Assembly (NCBI GenBank): GCA_031268125.1
Contig: JAIRXT010000076.1
Location: 1-16,078 of the forward strand
Direction of reading: 5' to 3'
DNA length: 16,078 nt
Source: Treponema sp.
GTDB taxonomy: Bacteria > Spirochaetota > Spirochaetia > Treponematales > Breznakiellaceae
The stretch's first letter is position 1; each line of letters starts with the position of its first letter. Below, one piece after another: positions 7,492 through 14,385 of the stretch. The position numbers and the translations under genes are program-made. The notes beneath the pieces are model-generated. The model ran no database searches, was not told the DNA's origin, and saw only the letters and a list, made by a program, of their open reading frames with translations.

Positions 7492-8916
7492 GTGATTCTG
7501 GCTGTTGATATTGGAACTTCTACCTTCAAGGCGGCGGTTTTTGACTATGGCGGGACCTGCCGCGCGCGGACAGCAATTCCCATGCCGGTAAGCGGCGAGG
7601 AAATGGACGGCGGCGTGTGGCTTACGGCCTTTGAAACCGCCGCGCTCCGGCTGGGAAAATCCGGGAACCTGCGGGGGCTGGAAGCCCTGGTGATATGCGG
7701 GAACGGCCCAACCCTTGTTCCGGTTACCGGGGTCCCGCAAATTGGTGAAGCGGGAATCTCCCTCCCCGCGGGCAGGGCCCGGCTCTGGCTGGACCGGCGG
7801 GCCTGCCGGGAATCGGAAAAGGTCTCGGAACTGGCGGGCGCGTATGTGGACCCCGGCTTTTTTGTCCCCAAGGCCCTGTGGATAAAAAACCGGGAAGGCG
7901 AACTTTACGAAAAGACCCGGTACTTCCTTGCCGGCCCGGAGTACCTGGTGTATGCCCTTACCGGGGAGGCCCGGACTGTTTTCCCCTCCGCGGGCTTTGA
8001 GCGCTGGTACTGGGACAGGGCCCTGCTGGAAGGGCTGGGACTGGACTGCGCCAAATTCCCCCCCTTCACCGCCCCCGGAGAACTGATAGGGACGGTCGCC
8101 GCCGCGGCCCGTTTCGGCCTCCCCCAGGGGCTCAAGGTCTTTGCCGGGGGGCCGGATTTTTTCATGTCCATTCTGGGAACCGGCGTAACCAGGCCGGAAC
8201 AGGCATGCGACCGCTCCGGCACCTCCGAGGGGATCAATTTATGCACCGGGGAACGGATCACGGACCCCCGGCTTATGAGCTACGGCCATCCCGTTAAGCC
8301 CTTCTGGAACCTTTCTGGGATCATCTCCAGCTCCGGCAGGGCCGCGGCCTGGGCCAGGGAGCTTTTGGGCATGGAGAATCTGCCCTACGAATCATTTTTT
8401 GACCTGGCCGCGGCGGCCCCCCCCGGCGCGGGAGGGGTACTCTTCCTGCCCTACCTGGCGGGGGAACGGGCCCCCCACTGGGACCTCCACGCAAGGGGAG
8501 TATTCCAGGGCCTGAACCTTGCCACGGGCAGGGCGGAATTGGCCAGGGCAGTAGTCGAAGGGATCTGCTTCGCCATTCGGGACGTAATCACCGTTATGGA
8601 GGACTGCGGAGCCCCGGTCCGGGAACTCCGCATCACCGGCGGACCTGCGGCAAGCCCGTTCCTTAACCAGCTTAAGGCCAACATTACCCGCCGCCCGGCG
8701 CTGCTCCCCGCCCAGCGGGACGCGGAACTCCTGGGCCTGGCGGCGGTTGGGGCGGCGTCCCTGGGAAAATACTCATCCCCGGAGGAAGCCTCCGCAAGCC
8801 TGGTCAAGATCGAAAAAACCTTTAACCCCCGGGAAGACCCCCGCTACGAAGAACAGTTCGGCATGTACCGGGAGCTTTACCAGGCCCTTAAACCCCAGTT
8901 CAGCGCCCGCTACTAA
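7492..8916 (+). CDS. FGGY-family carbohydrate kinase, xylulokinase-like
   Basis: A 474-residue FGGY sugar kinase, close in length to xylulokinase, which phosphorylates a sugar or polyol with ATP in the cytoplasm. The first phosphate-binding motif is AVDIGTSTFKAAVFD (4-18). LWLDRRA (98-104) matches the xylulokinase substrate-site segment. FAGGPDFFMSILGTG (217-231) carries the presumed catalytic base D222. RSGTSEGIN (241-249) and ITGGPAASPFLNQ (381-393) are the second phosphate and adenosine regions. The GTG at 7492 is chosen because DIGT must be N-terminal, GAGGG lies about 7 bp upstream, and no ATG or TTG precedes it in frame nearby. The 47-bp gap from glgA suggests co-transcription. The 3' end overlaps the opposing adenine deaminase gene by 17 bp. 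The substrate (xylulose, ribulose, gluconate or another) cannot be read from the sequence. Confidence 0.9.
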   Translation: MILAVDIGTSTFKAAVFDYGGTCRARTAIPMPVSGEEMDGGVWLTAFETAALRLGKSGNLRGLEALVICGNGPTLVPVTGVPQIGEAGISLPAGRARLWLDRRACRESEKVSELAGAYVDPGFFVPKALWIKNREGELYEKTRYFLAGPEYLVYALTGEARTVFPSAGFERWYWDRALLEGLGLDCAKFPPFTAPGELIGTVAAAARFGLPQGLKVFAGGPDFFMSILGTGVTRPEQACDRSGTSEGINLCTGERITDPRLMSYGHPVKPFWNLSGIISSSGRAAAWARELLGMENLPYESFFDLAAAAPPGAGGVLFLPYLAGERAPHWDLHARGVFQGLNLATGRAELARAVVEGICFAIRDVITVMEDCGAPVRELRITGGPAASPFLNQLKANITRRPALLPAQRDAELLGLAAVGAASLGKYSSPEEASASLVKIEKTFNPREDPRYEEQFGMYRELYQALKPQFSARY

Positions 8917-10765
8917 GAAACAGGGGGATTATCTTTTGTGCCAGAATGTCCACGATTCCCAGGTCCGACATGCGGAGCGCCGGTATTACCGGCAGGGCCA
9001 TGATGGCGATGTTCAACAGCGGAGCGTCCGTTTTGTTGGCCGCCCTATAGGCCCCTTCGACGCTTTCTACCTGTTCGGCAACCTGTTCAGGATCATCCGC
9101 GGACATGAGGCCCCCTACCGGCAGCGGCAGCAGGGTCAGCGCCCCCTTGCCGTCCACGTAGGCGATGCCGCCGCCGCATTCGATGAGGGCGTTTACGGCC
9201 TGGGAAGCGGGCGCTGCATCCCGGTACACTACGGTCATATTGTGGCTGTCGTGGGAGATGGTAGAGGCAATCGCCCCCTCCGCAAGGGGGTAGCCCTGGA
9301 GCAGCCCCGTACCCGCCGTGCCGCGGCCGTGGCGATTCAGGACCTTGATCCACGCCAGATCGGGGCGGTCTTCAAGGGAAAGCGCCCCGTCCTTGACCGG
9401 TAGGCTTGTTTCCCCGGCGGTATTGATCACGCCGGGGGCGGAATATTGGATGGTCCGCAGGTTGACGGCCTCCGCCGAAGACGGCGGGGGCTTGACCCGG
9501 AAGGCTTCTTCCGGCTGGGGGGGCAGGTTTACGGTGTTCCGCTTCTCAAAAGCGAAGCCGGACGTGCCGGGGCCGGGGACCAGCTTTCCCTCCCAAACTA
9601 CGGGCTTGCCGTCCACAAATACCCCCGCCGGACGGGTTCCCAGGGCCTGGTATGCTCCGCCCGCGGGACCCAGGGGGAGGAGCTGAATATCGCCCAGGTA
9701 TCCCGCTGCCAGGGCCCCCGCATGTTGAACCCCGAAGCTGCGCCATACGTTAAGGCTGGCAATATTCACCGCGTCCTGGGGCGGGATGCCGTTATCCGCC
9801 AGGTTCCTCACCGTCCGGTTTATGTGTCCCCCCCGCAAGATGTCCCGGATATGCACATCGTCGGTACAGGCGGAAATTCCGGCATAACCCCGCCCGGCGG
9901 CCAGGCCCGCCGCCAGATCCTGGACCTGATCCGCCACTAGGGAACTGGTAAGCCGGATGTCCACCTGTAGGCCCGCCTCAATCGCGGCGGCCACATCATC
10001 GCTGTTCAGGCTTTCGTGGTTGCTTTGTCCCCCGGCCAGCACGTAGGCCGACAGGGACCGGCCCCGCAGACCGAAGCAATGTCCCTGGATAAAGGCCCCC
10101 CGCTGCAAGGCGGCTTCCATGATTGCCGCCATTCTTTCCCGGGAATTGATAATATCCAGGTAGTTCATGGCCTCCGCCAGGCCGCCAATCCGGGGATGCC
10201 CCCAGTCAAGGATTTCGGCGATCTTCCGGGCGGTCCAATCCGCTCCCGAATGTTCCAGGCCCGGCGCTGCGGGTACACAGGAGGGAATCAGGTTGATCTG
10301 CCTGATTGGGGAATCTTCGGAACTGTCCAGCATGTAACGCAGACCTTCCTCCCCGGCGACATTTACGATCTCATGGGGATCGGTGATGATCGTGGTGGTT
10401 CCCGTCAGGGCCAGTACCCGGCCCAACTGCCGGGGGATTAGCATGGTACTTTCGATGTGCATGTGGGCGTCCGCAAAACCAGGTAAGGCGAGGAACCCGG
10501 CGGCATCGCAGGTTTGTTGGGCCCTCATGGGGGACGGAAAGGGAACTTGTTCCCCCGGGGTTTCCTGTTCCCCCGCATAGACGATAAAACCTTCCGCCAG
10601 CCATATACCGGCGGGCTTGACCGTGCCGGTAAAACTGTTAAACACCGCAGCGCCTTTAATGTGGTAATCGCAGTCTTCCTGCCCCCGGAGACAGCGCAGA
10701 AGTTTGGGCCGTGCCCGGTTAAGCCGTTCTTCGAGCCTTTTGCCAAAAGGAACAAAACTATTCAT
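8900..10765 (-). CDS. ade: Adenine deaminase (start corrected to internal ATG)
   Basis: A 621-residue amidohydrolase that converts adenine to hypoxanthine and ammonia for purine salvage. Counted from this start, it shows GFADAHMHIE (96-105) with the metal-binding HxH, DPHEIVNV (129-136), GHCFGLRGRSL (228-238), SNHES (248-252), ISACTDD (297-303) and GHINRTVRN (313-321). The C-terminal Ade-specific region includes GAIASTISHDSHN (497-509) and LPVGGLMS (548-555). All are characteristic of Ade rather than other amidohydrolases. A longer frame could start at 10780, but that ATG abuts the T run of the upstream terminator and lacks a ribosome-binding site. The ATG at 10765 has GAGG (10774-10771) 5 bp upstream. 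The N-terminus is somewhat longer than usual for the family. The gene ends inside the opposing sugar kinase gene by 17 bp. Confidence 0.93.
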   Translation of the reverse strand: MNSFVPFGKRLEERLNRARPKLLRCLRGQEDCDYHIKGAAVFNSFTGTVKPAGIWLAEGFIVYAGEQETPGEQVPFPSPMRAQQTCDAAGFLALPGFADAHMHIESTMLIPRQLGRVLALTGTTTIITDPHEIVNVAGEEGLRYMLDSSEDSPIRQINLIPSCVPAAPGLEHSGADWTARKIAEILDWGHPRIGGLAEAMNYLDIINSRERMAAIMEAALQRGAFIQGHCFGLRGRSLSAYVLAGGQSNHESLNSDDVAAAIEAGLQVDIRLTSSLVADQVQDLAAGLAAGRGYAGISACTDDVHIRDILRGGHINRTVRNLADNGIPPQDAVNIASLNVWRSFGVQHAGALAAGYLGDIQLLPLGPAGGAYQALGTRPAGVFVDGKPVVWEGKLVPGPGTSGFAFEKRNTVNLPPQPEEAFRVKPPPSSAEAVNLRTIQYSAPGVINTAGETSLPVKDGALSLEDRPDLAWIKVLNRHGRGTAGTGLLQGYPLAEGAIASTISHDSHNMTVVYRDAAPASQAVNALIECGGGIAYVDGKGALTLLPLPVGGLMSADDPEQVAEQVESVEGAYRAANKTDAPLLNIAIMALPVIPALRMSDLGIVDILAQKIIPLFLSSGR

Positions 10766-10780
10766 ACATGCCTCGTACAT

Positions 10781-10814
10781 AAAAAATTACCCCGCCGGAA
10801 TCCTGGGCGGGGTA
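10781..10814 (-). terminator. Intrinsic terminator after the 5'-nucleotidase gene
   Basis: On the minus strand, ACCCCGCC (10813-10806) and GGCGGGGT (10796-10789) form a perfect 8-bp stem around a 9-nt loop, followed by AA and then six T (10786-10781). It lies 22 bp after the nucleotidase stop and 16 bp before the ade ATG at 10765. It therefore separates two genes on the same strand. Either ade depends on read-through or it has its own promoter, which I cannot identify. Confidence 0.85.
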
Positions 10815-10835
10815 GATGTAATACTCCGCTATCGC

Positions 10836-12416
10836 TTAGGGTGTTGCGCCGCCGGTAACCGTAAGCCTGCCGTCCAGGGAGGGGCTGATTACGCCGCCCT
10901 GGGCCTTGATGTATTCAATTACCACGTAGGACAACAGCAGGGAGGTGTTAAAGGGATCTTCCGACCTGGTCAGGACCGTGTAACCGTCCCCGCCGGCCAG
11001 GAGGTAATCGTTGGTGCAGAAGCGGTAGGTCCTATCCGGGTCTACCGGCGCGCCGCCGATGGTCAGGTCCCTTACCACGCCGCTGTCCTGCCCCGGTGTT
11101 TTGTCAATGGTGAAGCGGACTTCTTTTGAGAACTGGGGGAAGCCCCCGGCGCCCTGGGGGATGGCGCCGATAAAATCGAAAAGTTCGATAATGGCCGACC
11201 CTTTAAGGGATGCGATGAAAAGGTAATTTTCAAAGGGCAGCAGCGTTAAAACGCTTTCCTGGGTGATAGGCCCCTTGGGCAGGGCGGCCCGGATGTTCCC
11301 GCCGTTGTGGAAGGCGAAATCAATGTCCTGGTTAAACGCAGTTTTGAAGTACCATACGTTGGCATCGGTTACCAGGTTCCCCAGGGCGGTTTCCTGGTAG
11401 CGGGTAAGCCGGTTCCCAAAGATAAAATCTTCCGCCGCTTCCCCCACCACTTCTTTCAGACTGGCGTTGGCTTTTTCGATGTAGGGGGCCAGGAGGGCGG
11501 AAACCGCCGCGTTGGGGGCGTAGGTTTGGGTTTCGGCGGTGTTGATCTGTTCCGGCCTCCAGTCAAAGCCCGCCAACGTTCCGTTTTTAACGGTGATTTT
11601 TCCGTAGCCCACATACTTGCCCCATTCGTTGGCGGTAACAATGTAGGTGTTCCCCACCTTTTTGGGGGCTTCAAAGTAGCTGTGGGAATGGCCGTCCACG
11701 ATGATGTCGATGCCGGGAACCGCGGCGGCCAGTTCCGGGGAAATGATATGGTCCGGCCCTTCCTTTACATCCCCGATATGGGTAAGGCCGATAATAAGGT
11801 CCGCCCCCTCTTTTTTCAGGGCCTCCACCGCGGCCCGGGCGGCGTCAATCTCGTTAAGCCAGGCCAGGCTCCGGTCGGGGCTGGCGATGACCCGGCTCCT
11901 CAGGGTGGTGATGCCGAAAAGCCCCACCCTAAGGCCGCCGTAGTTTTTTATCAGGTACTGGCGGCCCCCCAAAAACTGCCCGTCCGCAGTTTTTATGTTG
12001 GAACTGAAAAAGGGAAAATTGGCCAGATCGATCTGATGGAGCAGTTGGGAATGATCCTTGTCGAATTCATGGTTTCCCATGGTGGCGGCATCATAGCCCA
12101 TCATGTCGTATGCCAGAAAATCCGGTTCCGCGGAAAACATGTTGGAAAGGGCGGGTCCGGTGTTGATGTCCCCGGCGTCCACCAGCAGCACATAGGGGTT
12201 TTCCGCACGGACCTGCTTTACAAAGGAGGCAACCTCCGCCAGGCCCCCCTGCCCGTTGATGGGCAGTACGGCCCCGTGGTGATCGTTGGTGTGGAGCAGC
12301 ACCAGTTCATAATTCTTCCCCGCACTGTCCGCTTCCTGTACAGGACGGGCGGAAAGAGGGGAAACCAGCAGGGAGATCAATGCCGCCAGCGGCAATATCC
12401 GAAACAGACGTTTCAT
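10836..12416 (-). CDS. Secreted or periplasmic 5'-nucleotidase/metallophosphatase (UshA/CD73 family)
   Basis: A 526-residue two-domain 5'-nucleotidase that hydrolyses external nucleotides to nucleosides and phosphate. The N-terminus is a Sec signal peptide (basic MKRLFR, hydrophobic core about 7-19, cleavage near SARPVQ at 22-27). The metallophosphatase domain shows HTNDHHG (42-48; metal ligands D45 and H47), DAGD (80-83), GNHEFD (114-119), LTHIG (211-215) and DGHSHS (241-246). The C-terminal substrate domain has GNLVTDA (346-352), HNGGNIR (370-376) and TNDYLLAGGDGY (468-479). The ATG at 12416 is preceded by a strong AGGAGG (12428-12423). The gene has its own upstream -10 and a downstream terminator, so it is probably monocistronic. 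The neighbouring adenine deaminase extends the theme of purine salvage. Related enzymes acting on UDP-sugars or cyclic nucleotides cannot be excluded. Confidence 0.94.
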   Translation of the reverse strand: MKRLFRILPLAALISLLVSPLSARPVQEADSAGKNYELVLLHTNDHHGAVLPINGQGGLAEVASFVKQVRAENPYVLLVDAGDINTGPALSNMFSAEPDFLAYDMMGYDAATMGNHEFDKDHSQLLHQIDLANFPFFSSNIKTADGQFLGGRQYLIKNYGGLRVGLFGITTLRSRVIASPDRSLAWLNEIDAARAAVEALKKEGADLIIGLTHIGDVKEGPDHIISPELAAAVPGIDIIVDGHSHSYFEAPKKVGNTYIVTANEWGKYVGYGKITVKNGTLAGFDWRPEQINTAETQTYAPNAAVSALLAPYIEKANASLKEVVGEAAEDFIFGNRLTRYQETALGNLVTDANVWYFKTAFNQDIDFAFHNGGNIRAALPKGPITQESVLTLLPFENYLFIASLKGSAIIELFDFIGAIPQGAGGFPQFSKEVRFTIDKTPGQDSGVVRDLTIGGAPVDPDRTYRFCTNDYLLAGGDGYTVLTRSEDPFNTSLLLSYVVIEYIKAQGGVISPSLDGRLTVTGGATP

Positions 12417-12471
12417 AAGAATCCTCCTAATACGGCGGGACTTACAACGGCGCCGCCGGGTGAATGAGACA

Positions 12472-12500
12472 ATTATAGTCTTTCCCCGGCTTTTACTGCC
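12472..12500 (-). promoter_or_regulatory. Candidate promoter for the 5'-nucleotidase gene
   Basis: A perfect TATAAT (12477-12472, minus strand) lies 55 bp before the start codon. The hexamer 17 bp upstream (GGCAGT, 12500-12495) is a poor -35, so an activator or another determinant may be needed. Arms of an imperfect inverted repeat (GGCGCCGCCGGGTG at 12449-12462 and CACCCTGGCGGCGGCC at 12511-12526) flank this -10. Confidence 0.5.
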
Positions 12501-12549
12501 AGAGCTTAATCACCCTGGCGGCGGCCGGAGAGATACATTTGACCGGGAA

Positions 12550-13389
12550 TTAACCTTTCACTGCCCCGGCGGTAAGGCCCTTAATAAACTGTTTGCTGGC
12601 GACAAGATAGAGGGCGATGACCGGAATAGCCGACAGGGTAAGGACGGCGAGAACCTTGGACCAATCCGTCTGGTACTGGCCGAAAAGCCGGGTTACCCCC
12701 AGCAGTACCGTTTTGGCGCGGTCGTCGCTGATGAAAATGAGGGGAAACCACAGATCGTTCCAAAACGGAACCAGGTTGTAAATGGCAACGGAGGCGAGGG
12801 CCGGACGCAGCAGGGGGGTGATGATCCGTGCAAAAACGCCGAACCGCCCGGCCCCGTCAATGATGGCCGCTTCGGTTAGTTCGTAGGGCACCTCCCGGAT
12901 AAATTCGGTTAAGATAAATATGGCTATGGGGACCCCCATGGCGGTGTAAATCGGTATGAGCGCCCAGATCGTATTTAACAGCCCCATCGCCTTGACCAGT
13001 TCCAAAAGGCGGATTGAGGCGATTTTAATGGGGAGCATCATACCGGCTATGCAGAAAAAATACAGGCCCCGGGAGAGTTTGCCCCGCCAGTTTGCCAGCG
13101 CGTAGCCCGCCATGGAACCAACGATGAGGACGATGATTAACGACAGGACGACAACAACAAAGCTGTTTCTGAAATAAACCAGAAAATCCCCGTCAGATAA
13201 AACCATGCCGTAGTTGGCAATGTTCCATTCTTTGGGAAGCCCAAAGGGATTCTGATAGATCGAAAGCCGGTCTTTGAACGAATTAATTATCATTATCCAC
13301 AGGGGGAAAATTACGATAAATGACCAGATTCCCAAAACAATATGGGAAGGGATATGCAGATTCTGCCGTTTAAGAGAGGGCGCGCTCAT
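12550..13389 (-). CDS. Sugar ABC transporter permease, MalG-like (CUT1)
   Basis: A 279-residue inner-membrane permease with about six membrane segments, the first at about 16-36. The conserved cytoplasmic EAA loop that docks the ATPase reads YELTEAAIIDGAGRF onward (169-196). The C-terminus QFIKGLTAGAVKG is typical of MalG-type permeases. The ATG at 13389 directly abuts the stop codon of the upstream permease (TAA at 13392-13390), and GGGGAGG lies just upstream inside that gene. Tight translational coupling is therefore expected. It pairs with the MalF-like subunit to form the channel for the binding protein encoded first in the operon. The sugar is not identifiable. Confidence 0.94.
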   Translation of the reverse strand: MSAPSLKRQNLHIPSHIVLGIWSFIVIFPLWIMIINSFKDRLSIYQNPFGLPKEWNIANYGMVLSDGDFLVYFRNSFVVVVLSLIIVLIVGSMAGYALANWRGKLSRGLYFFCIAGMMLPIKIASIRLLELVKAMGLLNTIWALIPIYTAMGVPIAIFILTEFIREVPYELTEAAIIDGAGRFGVFARIITPLLRPALASVAIYNLVPFWNDLWFPLIFISDDRAKTVLLGVTRLFGQYQTDWSKVLAVLTLSAIPVIALYLVASKQFIKGLTAGAVKG

Positions 13390-14319
13390 TTAATTCCTCC
13401 CCTGAGTTGCCCGCAGGGTGGGGATAACCCCCAGGCAGAGTACAAAAAATGTAATAGCCGCGATAGCCGCTCCCATGCCCGGATCGGGAATGCCCACAGG
13501 GTGCTGCCCTGCGATTCCGACGCGGTAGAACAGGGTCCCGATAAGATCGGTGGCGTAATTTGGAGCGCCGTTGACATTTTCCATGGAAAAAACCACGTCA
13601 AAAGCGTTAAAGTTGTTAACAAAGGTAAGGATGGCAACCATACCGGCCACCGGCTTAATCAGCGGAAGTTTAATATGCCAGAAAACCTGCAGGGGATTTG
13701 CCCCGTCAATCGAGGCGGCCTCAAAATAATCTTCACTGATGTTCCGCAGGGCCGCTACAAACATCATGGTCGAAATACCCATCCATTGCCAGCAGGAAAC
13801 CAGAGAAACGCAGATAAGGGCGGTAGCCCGGTCGCCAAGCCAGGGACGGACAAGAAAACCCAGGTGGAGACGCGACATAAAAGGTGCGCTCCATACGGGA
13901 TTAAGCAGGAGCTTCCAAAGATAACCGGTTACCAGAACTGCCAGGGTAACGGGTACAAAAATTACGGTCTGATAGAATTCCCGGCCCTTTAGATTTTTTC
14001 CGGTTAACAGGGTGCCGAAAACAATGCCAAGGCCGTTCTGAACGGCAAAGTGGATAAGGAAAAAAATACAGGTGTGGAGAAAGGCGCTCCAGTACCGTTC
14101 AGAGTACTGCTGTACCGTAAAAAGCCTGATAAAATTTTCAAACCCGACAAACCTGCGGCCGATACCCGCCGAACCGGTATACAAACTAAGCCAAAGCGAA
14201 TTCAAAAGGGGCCAGGCCATAAAGACCACATAAAAAATCAACGCCGGCGACAGATAGGGCAGCCATGTTACCAGGGTTCCGTTCCCTATCAGGCGATTCT
14301 TCCGGGACTTCACCGCCAT
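13390..14319 (-). CDS. Sugar ABC transporter permease, MalF-like (CUT1; start corrected)
   Basis: A 309-residue inner-membrane permease with about six membrane segments, the first near residues 17-40 (PYLSPALIFYVVFMAWPLL). The EAA loop for ATPase docking is YFEAASIDGANPLQ onward (198-223). A longer frame opens at 14373, but its first codons are the sequence of a 14-bp perfect hairpin. The ATG at 14319 has a strong GGAGG (14328-14324) 4 bp upstream and gives the usual short basic N-terminus (MAVKSRKNR), so it is the start. The gene sits second in the operon after the binding protein and is coupled to the MalG-like gene. No ATPase gene is in the window. Confidence 0.93.
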   Translation of the reverse strand: MAVKSRKNRLIGNGTLVTWLPYLSPALIFYVVFMAWPLLNSLWLSLYTGSAGIGRRFVGFENFIRLFTVQQYSERYWSAFLHTCIFFLIHFAVQNGLGIVFGTLLTGKNLKGREFYQTVIFVPVTLAVLVTGYLWKLLLNPVWSAPFMSRLHLGFLVRPWLGDRATALICVSLVSCWQWMGISTMMFVAALRNISEDYFEAASIDGANPLQVFWHIKLPLIKPVAGMVAILTFVNNFNAFDVVFSMENVNGAPNYATDLIGTLFYRVGIAGQHPVGIPDPGMGAAIAAITFFVLCLGVIPTLRATQGRN

Positions 14320-14339
14320 AGGACCTCCATAAATAAATA

Positions 14340-14371
14340 GAGCATTATCCGGCGGCTGCCGGATAATGCTC
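14340..14371 (-). terminator. Perfect 14-bp intercistronic hairpin, probable partial terminator or mRNA stabiliser
   Basis: Two 14-nt arms (14340-14353 and 14358-14371) are exactly complementary around a 4-nt loop (14354-14357). On the minus strand the stem is followed by a T-rich tail, TATTTATTTA. It begins 15 bp after the binding-protein stop and ends 12 bp before the permease ribosome-binding site. Hairpins here typically let binding-protein mRNA accumulate above permease mRNA, as in malE-malF, by partial termination or by blocking 3' exonucleases. Confidence 0.8.
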
Positions 14372-14385
14372 ATAACGCAGGGATA

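Noticed and set aside
11307..12467. Long plus-strand frame (386 codons) opposite the 5'-nucleotidase
   Set aside because: The opposite strand encodes a complete nucleotidase with all motifs; the plus frame is low-complexity (glycine, valine, histidine) and is a GC-driven shadow.
12490..12505. Sigma-54-like -24 element (CTGGCAG on the minus strand) before the nucleotidase gene
   Set aside because: The matching -12 TTGC at the required spacing is absent, and the sequence instead has a good sigma-70-type TATAAT further on.
12417..12549. Terminator for the ABC operon after the last permease
   Set aside because: Only a weak stem with two G-T pairs (CTCTGGC with GCCGGGG, minus strand) and no T run was found, so no call is made.
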